This document shows, piece after piece, positions 1 to 8,753 of a stretch of 64,000 bases of DNA. The stretch spans positions 2,554,501-2,618,500 of the forward strand of contig NZ_CP051131.1 in assembly GCF_013378075.1 (NCBI RefSeq). The letters are read 5' to 3'. Under the pieces are notes generated by a model. That model was given only the letters and a program-made list of their open reading frames with translations, was not told the DNA's origin and did not search any database. Origin of the DNA: Parasphingopyxis algicola (GTDB taxonomy: Bacteria; Pseudomonadota; Alphaproteobacteria; Sphingomonadales; Sphingomonadaceae). The first letter of the stretch is position 1. Every line of letters begins with the position of its first letter. A program made the position numbers and the translations under genes.

Positions 1-589
1 GAAGGTTGCGCATCCAGTGCGCGATGGCGGGCCGGCCATTGGCCTCGATCTCATCGGCGGCCTTGCGGATCGCTTCTTCGGGCTTGTTCTGGTTGAGCTT
101 GATCGTGCCGCGCCAGGCCCTGGGTTCGAGCGCGAAGCCCGTGATCCCGCCCAGCATCTTCTCGAACAGCCCGTCCTTCATCTTGGCGCGCGTCCACGGT
201 GTCTTGTCGAACCGCGCTTCCTGCGCCGCGCTGAGCGCATCGGCCTGGGCGACGAGCGCATCTTTGGAAAGCATGGAGACCGGTCCTTCCAGCTCGACCG
301 CGACATAGTTCCAGGTCGGCACCTGGTCGGCTTCGCCATACCAGTCGGGGCTCACATAGGCGTCCGGGCCATTGACCACGAACAGCGCGGTCCGCTCGTC
401 GAGATATCTGGTCAGCGCATTGCCCTTCGCCAGATGGAAAAGCAGGCGGCCGTCCTCGAGGATTGCCGGGATATGCGCGACCCTCGGCCCGTCGGGCGTT
501 TCGGCGAAGACCATCCCGAAGCCGACCTGTTCGACGAATTCGGCCATCGCTCCGCGGTCCTGCCAGTGAAAGCGGGGATTGGGATGCAT
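1..589 (-). CDS. PaiB-like FMN-binding negative transcriptional regulator (3' end cut by window)
   Basis: The minus-strand frame opens with ATG at 589 (protein begins MHPNPRFHWQD) and stays open to position 2, giving about 196 residues; the family is usually 200-215 residues, so only the last few are missing. The visible pattern fits the PaiB/FMN-binding split-barrel family: an N-terminal HPNP motif, a GFGMVF strand, HLAKGN and PTWNYVAVE motifs typical of a flavin-binding beta-barrel. The name negative transcriptional regulator comes from Bacillus PaiB; a heme or flavin-linked redox role is equally possible. Its start codon shares one base with the stop of the rluA-family gene (TGATG), so it is the last visible gene of a crcB-rluA-paiB operon. 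Confidence 0.8.
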   Translation of the reverse strand, partial: MHPNPRFHWQDRGAMAEFVEQVGFGMVFAETPDGPRVAHIPAILEDGRLLFHLAKGNALTRYLDERTALFVVNGPDAYVSPDWYGEADQVPTWNYVAVELEGPVSMLSKDALVAQADALSAAQEARFDKTPWTRAKMKDGLFEKMLGGITGFALEPRAWRGTIKLNQNKPEEAIRKAADEIEANGRPAIAHWMRNL

Positions 590-1689
590 CAGGCTTTCCC
601 CCGGCTGCCGCGCCCGCGCCGTTCGCCGCGCCGCGCCCGGCGCCGGTCCTTCGCGTGCGCCTTGGCCGCGCGCTTATGCGCCTGTTTCGGATCCTCGCGC
701 GCCGGCTCCTGAAATACGGCGTCGCCGAGTTCGGGCGAGAATCCGAGCGCTGCGAGGCTGTTCGCAAAATGCTCGGGCAGATCCGCCGTTACGTCGAGCT
801 GTCCGCCATCGGGATGCGGCAGCTTCAGCCGCCGCGCATGAAGATGGAGCTTGCGGCTGATCCCGCCGGTCAGGAACGCCTCGGCCCCGCCATATTTGCC
901 GTCGCCGACGATCGGATGACCGATCGCCGCCATATGGACGCGCAGCTGGTGGGTGCGCCCGGTATAGGGCTGGAGCGCCACGAAGGCCGCGCGGTTTCCG
1001 GCGCGCTCGATCACCTGGTAGCGTGTCTTCGCCGGCTGGCCGTCCTCGAAAACATGCATCTTTTCGCCGCCCGTGCCCGGCTGCTTGGCGAGCGGCAGGT
1101 CGATCACGCCGTCCGCGATCTCGGGCACGCCGATCACGATGGCCCAGTAAATTTTCGTCGCCTTGCGCGTCGAAAAGGTCTTCGAGAAAAAGGCCGCGGC
1201 GCGCGGCGTTCGCGCGACGAGCAGCACGCCGCTCGTATCCTTGTCGAGCCGGTGAACGAGCTTGGGACGTCCGTCCGCGCCGTACTGGAGCGCGTCGAGC
1301 AGCCCGTCGACATGGTCCTTGGTCTTGGTGCCGCCCTGCGTGGCGAGGCCCGGCGGCTTGTTGAGGACGAGCGCGCTCTTGTCGCGGTGAAAATCGAGCG
1401 TTTGCGCGAATTCGATCTGGTCCGGGCTGAGCGGCGGGCGCTCCTTCTTGGGCTTTTGCGACTTGGGCGCTTCGGCCGGGGGCACGCGGATCACCTGCCC
1501 GGTCTCGATGCGGTCGCCCGGCGCCGCGCGCTTGCCGTCGAGACGGAGCTGCCCGGTGCGCGACCAGCGCGAGACGATGTTGAAGGTCGCCTCGGGAAGG
1601 TTGCGTTTGAACCAGCGGTCGAGCCGGATGCCGTCATCCTCGGTCTCGACCGTGAACTGCCGCACATCGTCGCTAAAGGTTTTGGTCAT
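589..1689 (-). CDS. RluA-family 23S rRNA pseudouridine synthase (RluC/RluD type)
   Basis: A 366-residue protein that isomerises uridine in rRNA. Residues about 18-70 look like an S4 RNA-binding domain, followed by a Lys/Pro-rich linker (75-90) and the catalytic domain with HRLDKDTSG at 146-154, whose first Asp (about D149) is the catalytic residue of this family. LNKPPG and GRTHQLRVH are also present. The last 30 residues are a very basic Arg/Lys tail that would help RNA binding. The start at 1689 overlaps the end of crcB by four bases (ATGA), which supports translational coupling. Which uridines it modifies cannot be told from sequence; the S4 domain points to RluC or RluD rather than RluA. 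Confidence 0.92.
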   Translation of the reverse strand: MTKTFSDDVRQFTVETEDDGIRLDRWFKRNLPEATFNIVSRWSRTGQLRLDGKRAAPGDRIETGQVIRVPPAEAPKSQKPKKERPPLSPDQIEFAQTLDFHRDKSALVLNKPPGLATQGGTKTKDHVDGLLDALQYGADGRPKLVHRLDKDTSGVLLVARTPRAAAFFSKTFSTRKATKIYWAIVIGVPEIADGVIDLPLAKQPGTGGEKMHVFEDGQPAKTRYQVIERAGNRAAFVALQPYTGRTHQLRVHMAAIGHPIVGDGKYGGAEAFLTGGISRKLHLHARRLKLPHPDGGQLDVTADLPEHFANSLAALGFSPELGDAVFQEPAREDPKQAHKRAAKAHAKDRRRARRGERRGRGSRGKA

Positions 1690-2063
1690 GCCGCGATCCT
1701 GACCAGCCAGAGCCCGGCGAACAGCGCCGCGACCGATGCAATCACCGAAACGAGCGCATAGCCGGCGGCAAGCCCCATCGCGCCGCGCTCGATCATGTTG
1801 ACGGTTTCCAGGCTGAAGGCGGAGAAGGTCGTGAAACCGCCCAATATCCCGATACCGACGAACAGACGCCATCCCTCGCCGCCGCCCCCGAACCGGGCGA
1901 GCAGCCCGGCCAGCACGCCCATGGCAAGCCCGCCCAGGATATTGGCGCCGAGCGTACCCCAGGGGAAGCCGGGGCCGAACTGGTGCAGGGCGAAGCGGCC
2001 GAGCAGGAAACGCAGTCCCGCGCCGATCGCGCCGCCCGCCATGACGAGAAACAGGTGAGGCAT
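1686..2063 (-). CDS. crcB: Fluoride efflux channel CrcB/FluC
   Basis: A 125-residue inner-membrane protein with four hydrophobic segments. It has the family signature: an N-terminal GGAIGAGLRFLLG, NILGGLAMG in helix 2 and GGFTTFSAFSLE in helix 3, where the Thr/Ser/Phe residues line the fluoride pore. CrcB forms an antiparallel dimer that lets toxic fluoride leave the cytoplasm. It is the first gene of the operon with the rluA-family gene (4-base overlap). I looked for a fluoride riboswitch in the short space upstream (2064-2072 to the next gene) and there is no room for one, so expression is probably constitutive or driven from the gene upstream. Confidence 0.93.
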   Translation of the reverse strand: MPHLFLVMAGGAIGAGLRFLLGRFALHQFGPGFPWGTLGANILGGLAMGVLAGLLARFGGGGEGWRLFVGIGILGGFTTFSAFSLETVNMIERGAMGLAAGYALVSVIASVAALFAGLWLVRIAA

Positions 2064-2072
2064 CGGGCGTAT

Positions 2073-3833
2073 CTAGGGGACGGACCGACGGGACGGCAAG
2101 CGCGAAGCGTTCGGCGCGTCCGCCCGCCCGTCGGATTGTCCTTCCCCCAGCGCGGCCAGGACGCTGTCCGGAGCACCGAACGCAAGCAGCTGCCCCGCCC
2201 CGGGCACGATCGTCACGCAGGCATCTTTCATGCGCGCGGCGGACCGTTCGACCCGGCATCGGCGGGACGTATCGCTTTCACCGACCAGAAACCGGGTCGG
2301 ACAGCCACATTCGGCGAGCATGGCGCTCCAATCGCCGCGCACCGATTTCTCGTCCTCCAGCAACCCGTGATGGCGTCTTCCGACCAGTTCGGCGCCCTGT
2401 GCGAGACAGTCGACGATATCCGGCCGGTCGAGCAGTCGCCGGTCGTCTGGATGCGAGAAGACCATCTTGGCGAACCGCTTGGGACCGATCCGGCCGTAGA
2501 GCGAGAAACCGGCACGCAGGATAAATTCGAGCAGCTTGCCGTCCTTGCGGGCGGCGGCGCTGACAAAGCCGTTATAGCGCGGCATGCCGTCCAGGTCGTC
2601 GTCGTTGCGAATGGGCGTCATTGGGCTGATCGCGACGATCCGCCGCACAAGATCCGGATGCTGCCAGGCGAAATATGCTGCGAAGTAGAATCCGTTGCCA
2701 TGGGCCAGTATCGTCGCCGGCTCCCCGCTACAGCGCCCGGCAACCAGCTCCGCGCAGGATGCGGTCAGTGCCCGGGTGCGCACTGTCTCGTCGGCGATCT
2801 CCGCCACGGCGCCATAGCCGGACCGGACCGGGACGATATAGCGCAGATCCGCACCGAGTGGCGACCGCGCCAGCGCCAGCAGAAAGGCGTCGCCGATCAG
2901 CTCGTCATGCATGGTCAGAACGGGCGCGCCGTCGGGTGAGCCGCGTTCGAACCAGTCGAGATCGGGCGTCGGATAGCGTCGCTCGGATACCGGAGCGGCG
3001 ATGCTGTCCGCCCCGGCTTCCGGGCCCGACGTTCGACCGACTTTGGCTCCGGCCGGGAAGCTGGCGGAAACGAGACGCGAAAGACCGAAAACCGCTTGCA
3101 TCAGTTCGGTCTGGCCCTTGGTTCCCGTCTTCATGTACAGGGATCGCAGCTGCGCCCTGATCGTGCTGATATGCGTATCGCGCAGGACGGAGATGCGGGT
3201 CGGATCGTGACCGAGCATCAGCGCTTCGAGGACCGCCAGCTCGGCTTCGGTCAGGGTGAATATCCGCGCCAGGCCCTGCCGCAGCGTATCGGACCAGACC
3301 AGAGCGGGTGTCCGTACAAGGATCACCGTCGCCGCTTCCTTGGTCTCCACCGGGGTGAGCGAGAGCAGGAGCGGTTTTCCGCACCCGTTTTCTTCCAGTT
3401 TGAGGATCTCGGCTTCCTGGCCGCGGCTGCCCGCCATGGCCAGCCGGTGCAACACATCGGCGAGCGTTTCGGCCGCTTCGTACGGCGCGAGCAAATCCGT
3501 CAGCCGGTCCCCGGGTCCGGCTCCGTAGGCCGCCAGCGCCAGTTCGTTCGCGGTAATGACGAGGCCGTCGCGGCTGACGAGAAAACTGGGCTGCTGTTCA
3601 TGCGCGAGCAGAACGGCAAGGCCGCCTCGGCTTTCGTCGCGCTGGAGCTGGTCGAACATGGCACAGGCGCGTCGGATATGGCGTCCAATGCCTTCACGCT
3701 CGCCGGGCGACGGCCCGCCCCCCTCGCCGAGCGAATCCACCAGTTCGGGAAACCGGCCGGGATCGAGAACCAGGTCGTAGATAAGCCCTATGAGGTCGGC
3801 GTCTTTTGCCAATCGATCCAGGCTCCCCGGCAT
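2073..3833 (-). CDS. LuxR-type HTH regulator fused to a degenerate alpha/beta-hydrolase domain
   Basis: A 586-residue protein in three parts. Residues 75-175 look like a PAS-type sensor region; 190-250 carry a LuxR/GerE helix-turn-helix (FTLTEAELAVLEALMLG, then HISTIRAQLRSLYMKTG); 285-575 have an alpha/beta-hydrolase fold. In the hydrolase part the nucleophile elbow expected as G-H-S-x-G reads A-H-G-N-G (377-381), so the Ser is Gly, and the catalytic His position near the end reads G-A-G-Q instead of G-A-G-H; only the acid residue (GESD) remains. The domain is therefore probably a ligand sensor rather than an enzyme. It faces the SGNH gene divergently and a 12-base palindrome lies just upstream. 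Confidence 0.8.
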   Translation of the reverse strand: MPGSLDRLAKDADLIGLIYDLVLDPGRFPELVDSLGEGGGPSPGEREGIGRHIRRACAMFDQLQRDESRGGLAVLLAHEQQPSFLVSRDGLVITANELALAAYGAGPGDRLTDLLAPYEAAETLADVLHRLAMAGSRGQEAEILKLEENGCGKPLLLSLTPVETKEAATVILVRTPALVWSDTLRQGLARIFTLTEAELAVLEALMLGHDPTRISVLRDTHISTIRAQLRSLYMKTGTKGQTELMQAVFGLSRLVSASFPAGAKVGRTSGPEAGADSIAAPVSERRYPTPDLDWFERGSPDGAPVLTMHDELIGDAFLLALARSPLGADLRYIVPVRSGYGAVAEIADETVRTRALTASCAELVAGRCSGEPATILAHGNGFYFAAYFAWQHPDLVRRIVAISPMTPIRNDDDLDGMPRYNGFVSAAARKDGKLLEFILRAGFSLYGRIGPKRFAKMVFSHPDDRRLLDRPDIVDCLAQGAELVGRRHHGLLEDEKSVRGDWSAMLAECGCPTRFLVGESDTSRRCRVERSAARMKDACVTIVPGAGQLLAFGAPDSVLAALGEGQSDGRADAPNASRLPSRRSVP

Positions 3834-3856
3834 TTTTCTCCGATATCGTTTTCATA

Positions 3857-3868
3857 GTTCATTTGAAC
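3857..3868. promoter_or_regulatory. 12-bp perfect palindrome between LuxR-type gene and SGNH gene (candidate operator)
   Basis: GTTCATTTGAAC is a perfect inverted repeat 24 bases upstream of the regulator start codon and about 80 bases upstream of the divergent SGNH hydrolase gene. Its place suggests autoregulation or control of the divergent pair by the LuxR-type protein. This is inference from position and symmetry only. Confidence 0.3.
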
Positions 3869-3948
3869 GATGCGCGAAACGGCATCGACCGGCAGGCTGT
3901 CCGCAACGATAAAAGGGTCGCCTGACCAACCACAGGGAAGGACCTGAC

Positions 3949-5357
3949 ATGAAAAGAAAATCACGTAGCACAGCCACAGTCTGGGGCGGCTTGGCGCTTC
4001 TGCTGACATTGACCGCCGCCAGTTGCGACCCGGCCGAGCGGGAAGCCCGGCCCAAAATGGCCGTCGCGCTCGGCGACAGTTTCGTCAGCGGCGAAGGCGC
4101 TGAGGATTTCATTACGGGAGACGGTGCGCGCAGTTATACGGCAATGGCTGCGAACGGAACGCGCCCGAATCCGTTATTCGTCACGGCGACGAACACCGAC
4201 CCCTACAGCTGCCACCGGTCCGAAAACGCCTCGATCTTCGTGGCGAACCTGCCCGGCATCGACGAGCGGCTGAATCTGGCATGCAGCGGTGCCGATCCCG
4301 AAGACCTGACCCGTGCCAATCCGACCTTCGTCATTCCCGCGGGTCAGCCGGGCATGGTCACCGAACAGGTCGCGCCGCAGCTCGAGGATTACTGGGCGCA
4401 GACATCGGGCAACGATGTCGAGCTCGTCCTGGTCGGCATGGGCGCCAACAACTCGGTGAACAATTTCAGCGGCCTGCTCAGTTTCTGCCATGCCGCTTTC
4501 ATGGCCGATGCCGCCGGCGGGCCGGCCGGGGGATGGCCGAGAACGCCGTTATCGAGACCTTCAACACCGGCGCAGGCGCGATGGTGTTTCCCAACGTGCA
4601 GGACACGATGGACCGCAACGGCTGCGTTGCCGTCGATTTCTACACCCAGACGCAGCTCAACACGATCCGGGATGCGTATGAAGCGGGTCTGCGGCAGCTG
4701 ATCGCGGGGATGCGGCTGCGCGGCTATCAGCCCGGCGACTGGAAGCTCGTGATCCAGGGCTATGCGAGCCCGTTCGCGACCGAACCGCATGAAGAATTCG
4801 AGCGGGAGGACGGCCGGCGGGACACGCGGGGCCGGTTCGCGGCTCTGGCGCGTGAACGCTATGCGGCGGGCTGCCCGCTCCATCTCGGCTCGATGGAGCA
4901 GAGCGACGATATGGCGCTCATGCTGTCGGAGGTTGCGCGCGACGTCGCCGATCGGCTGCGCAACGAATATCCGGACGACGATATCGTCTTTCTGGACGTG
5001 CAGCGGGCGTTCGACGGTGGCCGGCTTTGCGAAAATGCGGACAGTCCCGCCGGCGCGCTATGGAATCCGATCTGGTTCCGCACGCCCCCGGCCGAACAAC
5101 TGGCGCGGGAGATTCCGGCGCCCTTTGGCGGGACGCTTGCCGGGCAATGGCAACAGCTGGTGCTGCCCTGCGCCGACGATGCGACCGGCATCTTCGCGCG
5201 ATGCCAGGATTCGGCGCATCCGAACGAAGACGGCCATGCCGTGCTCGGCCGATGCCTGAGCGATGCCGTGGCGCTGTCGGATCAGAATGGCGGTGGTGGA
5301 GATATCGCGTGCCGCCGCAACCCGGGCAACGGATCGATCAGTGTTGCGACGATGTAG
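3949..5357 (+). pseudogene. SGNH/GDSL-family secreted hydrolase, one frameshift
   Basis: The reading frame that starts at ATG 3949 has a lipoprotein-like signal (LLLTLTAASC) and the block I motif ALGDSFVSGEG with the catalytic Ser. At a run of five G (4528-4532) the coding frame moves to the frame that continues MAENAVIETF and ends at 5357 with DSAHPNEDGHA, the Asp-x-x-His block V of SGNH hydrolases. Both halves read as one protein of about 469 residues if one base is added in the G run. So either the gene is freshly broken, or a base was lost in sequencing, or a slip occurs on the G run. Function would be a secreted or lipid-anchored esterase or lipase; substrate unknown. Confidence 0.75.
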
Positions 5358-5452
5358 CCGGGCGCCGCGCTTTTCCGGTCTTCCATGCCGACTGCGGTGT
5401 GTGGGAGACCGGCAAGCGCGCCAAGAGACGTCCCCCGGCGCGGTCCGCCCGA

Positions 5453-6229
5453 TCAGCTTCCGTTGCTGACGATCACGTCGACATCGGTGCCGCCGCCACG
5501 CCGCGGGGCGAAGATCATGTAATAGGCGCCTTCATCGCGCGCGCGGAATCCGCCGAGCACATTATTGTCGTGACGCAGCTGGTGTTCGGAGGAATAGCCC
5601 GAGCGCACGGCGCGGGTGTAGTACCAGTCGAGCAGGAGATCCATCGATGCGGTCGTGCGGAAGCTGACCACCCGCATACGGCAGCCATCCTGATTATAGC
5701 CGGCGGCTTCGGCGACTTCCGAACCCGGATAGACGTCGAACGCGCGGGGCAAGGTCGTCGCCCATCCCATCCCGTACTCGACCGTGCCGTCGCAGCTGTC
5801 GACCTGTGGCTCGTTCGCCTGACGGCCAGCCATCGCGCCGAGCGTCGTTTCTCCCTGTGCGGCGCTACGGCCGTTGGCGCAATCGACGCAGTCCTCGCCG
5901 CGGGTCGGCGTGGGAGCCGGCAGCAGGCGGCCCTGGCTGATCGCTTCCTGCGCGTCGCGCATCGTGTGCAGCGTTTCGGGGATCGGCGCGCCGCTCACGG
6001 CATCGCCGGGGAGCGCCGCGTTTGCGTTGGACTGGCCGGCCAGTTCCTGATCGATCATGATCTGGTCTTCGAGGGCGGTGGTGAGCGCGGGATCGCTATT
6101 GTCCGCTTCGCCGAGCAGCGCTTCGTCGAGCGCTTCGGTATCGGTGTCGGTCTGGCCGGTCCCGCAGGCGGCGAGCGCCAGGCTCAGCGCGATGGCGGCG
6201 GCTGTCGTTGAGAATCGGTTAAGCGTCAT
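5453..6229 (-). CDS. Lipoprotein of unknown function
   Basis: I place the start at ATG 6229 (MTLNRFSTT) because it gives a clean signal peptide ending in the lipobox L-A-A-C; the longer upstream frame has no such signal. The mature protein (about 235 residues) has an acidic N-terminal linker, a short cysteine pair CVDC, a C-terminal part with strand-rich sequence ending in a run of Gly and Val-Ile-Val. The last 110 residues, with VVSFRTTASMDLLLDWYYTRAVRSGY, resemble the pattern shared with the next lipoprotein gene (a strand, Phe-x-Thr, Asp/Ser, a helix with FY or YY, then R-x-GY), so both may carry the same small domain. I do not recognise a known function. Confidence 0.7.
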   Translation of the reverse strand: MTLNRFSTTAAAIALSLALAACGTGQTDTDTEALDEALLGEADNSDPALTTALEDQIMIDQELAGQSNANAALPGDAVSGAPIPETLHTMRDAQEAISQGRLLPAPTPTRGEDCVDCANGRSAAQGETTLGAMAGRQANEPQVDSCDGTVEYGMGWATTLPRAFDVYPGSEVAEAAGYNQDGCRMRVVSFRTTASMDLLLDWYYTRAVRSGYSSEHQLRHDNNVLGGFRARDEGAYYMIFAPRRGGGTDVDVIVSNGS

Positions 6230-6357
6230 GATGCGCGGCTCCTTGTCGGAAGCGCCGGATTTTCGCGACCAAAGGTTACCAAAAGGTGCAGAAATATGGT
6301 GAACGGCCAAAAAATTTACGATTTCTTCACGAATATGGCCGCGCGCCGCCCTGGCTG

Positions 6358-6792
6358 TCAGCCATCCATGCCGCCGCCATCGCGTTCGGCGGCGATCATC
6401 TGAGTCTGGCCCATATCCATCGTCGCGGCGATCCGGTAGCCGTCACGTTCGAGCGCGGCGCGATAGAATGCGATGACCTCGGCCGGCGAATCGTCGGTCT
6501 GAAAGCTCGATACCTGACCCGATCCGCCGTCCCGCGCGGTCGTGTTGATGGCGATGCCGCGGCTGGTATCGGCGCCCGGATAGGCGGGTAGCCCGCCGGG
6601 CATCTCCGCGCCGGACCCGCCGGTGGTGATCACCGCGTCTCCATCCGCGCTCCGATAGGTGGTCGTCCCGTCGCCGCCGCGTTCGACCCGCACCTCTTCG
6701 CCATCGGGTCCGCGATAGACCTGTTCGTCCGATCCGCCGCACGCCGCCAGCGCCAGCAAGGCGACCGCCGAGACCATATGTGTCGTTCGCAT
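6358..6792 (-). CDS. Small lipoprotein of unknown function
   Basis: A 144-residue protein with a lipoprotein signal (MRTTHMVSAVALLALAAC). After a charged segment rich in Gly and Arg it has the pattern GLPAYPGADTSRGI ... VSSFQTDDSPAEVIAFYRAALERDGYRI, which is the layout of a small domain found in many sphingomonad lipoproteins (Tyr-Pro-Gly, a strand, Phe-x-Thr-Asp, then a helix ending in Gly-Tyr). Its neighbour downstream has a related segment. The start codon is almost back to back with the next plus-strand gene region, so the two may share an upstream region. No enzymatic motif is seen. Confidence 0.75.
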   Translation of the reverse strand: MRTTHMVSAVALLALAACGGSDEQVYRGPDGEEVRVERGGDGTTTYRSADGDAVITTGGSGAEMPGGLPAYPGADTSRGIAINTTARDGGSGQVSSFQTDDSPAEVIAFYRAALERDGYRIAATMDMGQTQMIAAERDGGGMDG

Positions 6793-6907
6793 GTCTTTCC
6801 TCCCCCGAAACCGTTTGATGGACGGTTTATCGCATAGCGCCCTTGAAGCGCCAAACCGAGTGACCTATATCACTAACACAGCTTTTTTGGCCACAGGTGC
6901 AGACGAC

Positions 6908-7129
6908 ATGCTCAATTTAGTTTCGATCCTGGTCGGTCTCTTTGCCGCCCTGCTGACGTTGGTCGGCCTCATCCCGCTGCTCGGCTGGGTCAACTGGTTC
7001 ATGTTGCCGGTCGCCTTTATCGGACTGGTGATCGGGCTGTTGTCCGACAGCAATGGCGGCCGCAACCTCAACCTGATCATCATGGTGGTCGGCATTCTCC
7101 GCCTGATGCTCGGCGGCGGGATCTTCTAG
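6908..7129 (+). CDS. Small inner-membrane protein
   Basis: I use ATG 6908, giving 73 residues (MLNLVSILVGLFAALLTL...), because the longer frame from 6791 would run through the upstream region of the divergent lipoprotein gene and adds an unlikely polar segment. The protein is two or three membrane helices: 3-25, 28-45 and 55-73, with a short polar loop SDSNGGRN between the last two. It looks like other short sphingomonad membrane proteins of unknown role. There is no clear ribosome binding site before either start. Confidence 0.6.
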   Translation: MLNLVSILVGLFAALLTLVGLIPLLGWVNWFMLPVAFIGLVIGLLSDSNGGRNLNLIIMVVGILRLMLGGGIF

Positions 7130-7133
7130 GCGA

Positions 7134-7571
7134 TCAGCCGAAGCCGCTGCCCGGGTCGCGGGGCTTGTGGCGGATCAGCCGCGAAGTTTCGACCGCCGCC
7201 TGGCGGTGAACCACAGCCTTGCGGTAATCGGGATCGGTGGCCATTTCGAGGAAATCGCCGGCCTTGGGATAATGGGCGACGAATGCCGTGTCCCAGCGCT
7301 CATCCTCCGGGCCGATAACGATCGTCTGCGGCTCGCCCGACCATAATACCGTCCCGCCGACCCGTTCGAAGATCGGGCCGCTCTCCTCGCCATACAGCGC
7401 ATAGGCCTCCGCGCCGCTCAATCCCTTCCCCGCCATCGGATGGTCGTCCGGATACTCGGCCTTGTCGCGGAACCGGACGAGGTTCAGCATCGCGACCGGC
7501 TGGTCCCGGTCGAGCGCCTTGAACGCCTCGAAATTGGTGCGGCTCGGATCGACATAATGCGCGTCTGTCAT
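7134..7571 (-). CDS. DUF1330-like protein
   Basis: A 145-residue cytoplasmic protein from ATG 7571. The sequence VAMLNLVRFRDKAEYP, AYALYGEESGPIFERVGGTVLWSG, and FVAHYPKAGDFLEMATDPDYRKAVVHRQAAVETSRLI is typical of the DUF1330 ferredoxin-like fold family (dimeric alpha-beta barrel). Members of this fold are often small oxygenases or isomerases, but no function is assigned. The longer open frame upstream on the same strand overlaps the ExbD gene and is not coding. It ends five bases from the end of the membrane protein gene, so the two are convergent. Confidence 0.75.
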   Translation of the reverse strand: MTDAHYVDPSRTNFEAFKALDRDQPVAMLNLVRFRDKAEYPDDHPMAGKGLSGAEAYALYGEESGPIFERVGGTVLWSGEPQTIVIGPEDERWDTAFVAHYPKAGDFLEMATDPDYRKAVVHRQAAVETSRLIRHKPRDPGSGFG

Positions 7572-7691
7572 GTGTTCAGCGTCGCGCGGGACGGGCGGGC
7601 CGTCAAGCCGAAAGGCGATCGTGCTCCCCATGCTCTTTCCATCGTTGGGAATGTTATGATATATCTTGCGATGCTTAGAGGGAGAATGAGG

Positions 7692-8111
7692 ATGCCGAAC
7701 CTGATGACGCCGCCCGCCGCCGAGCCGATGCGCGAGCTCAATACGACACCGCTGATCGACGTGATGCTGGTTCTTCTCGTGATGTTCCTCGTCGCGCTGC
7801 CCGTGCTGACCCACAAGGTGCCTGTCGAACTGCCGTCTGGCGGTCTCGCCGAGGGTGTCGTTCCACCCACCCATCGGCTGTCGATCACGCCGTCGGGCGC
7901 AATATTCTGGGACGACCGGCCCCTGTCGAACGGCGCACTCGGCCCGCGGCTCCGGGAACTGGCGGCCGACCCGGCCCTGCCGATGCTCGAAATCGCGGCC
8001 GCGTCCGAGGCCCGGTACGAACGGGTCGACCAGATACTGGCCGAGATCAGCCGGGCGGGTGTCACGCGGCTCGGTTTCGTCGATAACGGGGCGTTTGCCG
8101 ACGGTTTCTGA
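7692..8111 (+). CDS. ExbD/TolR-family biopolymer transport protein
   Basis: A 139-residue protein. ATG 7692 is chosen because an AGAGGGAG ribosome site ends about eight bases before it; ATG 7686 in the same frame is also possible. The N-terminus has the ExbD/TolR signature MRELNTTPLIDVMLVLLVMFLVALP, where the membrane Asp (in P-L-I-D) carries protons. The rest is a periplasmic domain (VPVELPSG ... ILAEISRAGVTRLGFVDN). ExbD works with ExbB and TonB to energise outer-membrane receptors. No exbB or tonB gene is next to it, so this is an extra orphan copy that must pair with an ExbB made elsewhere. Confidence 0.88.
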   Translation: MPNLMTPPAAEPMRELNTTPLIDVMLVLLVMFLVALPVLTHKVPVELPSGGLAEGVVPPTHRLSITPSGAIFWDDRPLSNGALGPRLRELAADPALPMLEIAAASEARYERVDQILAEISRAGVTRLGFVDNGAFADGF

Positions 8112-8162
8112 GACGCGGCGCTTCGCTTGCACGGAGCGGCAAATCCCGGCACAAGACGGCGC

Positions 8163-8753
8163 ATGGGAAAAGCACGATGGATTGCCGCCGCGGCGGCCGG
8201 TACAGCGGCGGTGGCGGCTGCCGCCTATTATCTCAACGAGCGCAACAGCGAGAAGCCGGATTACGACCTGCTGATCGAGGAAGGCCGCTTCGCGCTGCGC
8301 GCCTATCCGGCGATGATGGTCGCCGAGACGGTCCAGGAAGGGCAGCGCGAAACCGCGCTCGGCAACGGCTTCCGCGTGCTGGCCGACTATATCTTCGCGC
8401 GCTCGCGCCCCGGCAAGAAGATCGCGATGACATCGCCGGTCCTTTCCGACCGGGCGGCGGACGAGGCCGGCTGGCGGACCCGGTTCGTGATGCCCAGACG
8501 GCTCGGCAAGGCGAAACTGCCCGAGCCGGCGCCCGGCGTCACGCTCGTCGAACAGCCGCCGCGCAAGGTCGCCGCGATCCGTTTTTCGGGCAATGCCGAC
8601 GATGAGGCGCTGGCGGCCCATGAAGCGGATCTGCGCGAATGGATGGCTGCGAACAGCCTCGAACCGGCCGGCGACGTCGAATATGCGTTTTACAATTCGC
8701 CCTTCATCCCGGGCCCCTTGCGGCGCAACGAGGTTTTGATCCCGGTCGCCTAG
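8163..8753 (+). CDS. SOUL heme-binding-family protein
   Basis: A 196-residue protein, start ATG 8163 (MGKARWIAAAAAGTAAVAAAAYYL), with an N-terminal membrane anchor or uncleaved signal. Then it has the SOUL/HBP layout: YDLLIEEGRFALRAYPAMMVAETV, FRVLADYIFARSRPGKKIAMTSPVL, WRTRFVMPR, KVAAIRFSGNADD and the C-terminal YNSPFIPGPLRRNEVLIPV. The K-I-A-M-T-S-P-V stretch and the final R-R-N-E-V are strongly conserved in the family. Eukaryotic members bind heme; in bacteria the role is not known. Its last four bases overlap the end of the convergent membrane-protein gene. Confidence 0.88.
   Translation: MGKARWIAAAAAGTAAVAAAAYYLNERNSEKPDYDLLIEEGRFALRAYPAMMVAETVQEGQRETALGNGFRVLADYIFARSRPGKKIAMTSPVLSDRAADEAGWRTRFVMPRRLGKAKLPEPAPGVTLVEQPPRKVAAIRFSGNADDEALAAHEADLREWMAANSLEPAGDVEYAFYNSPFIPGPLRRNEVLIPVA

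Noticed and set aside
2064-2072. Fluoride riboswitch before crcB
   Set aside because: The space to the next gene is only nine bases, and I see no fluoride-riboswitch pattern in the neighbouring coding DNA.
7134-8621. Long minus-strand frame covering the ExbD and SOUL genes
   Set aside because: Only its last 145 codons (DUF1330-like) are real; the rest is antisense to two clear genes.
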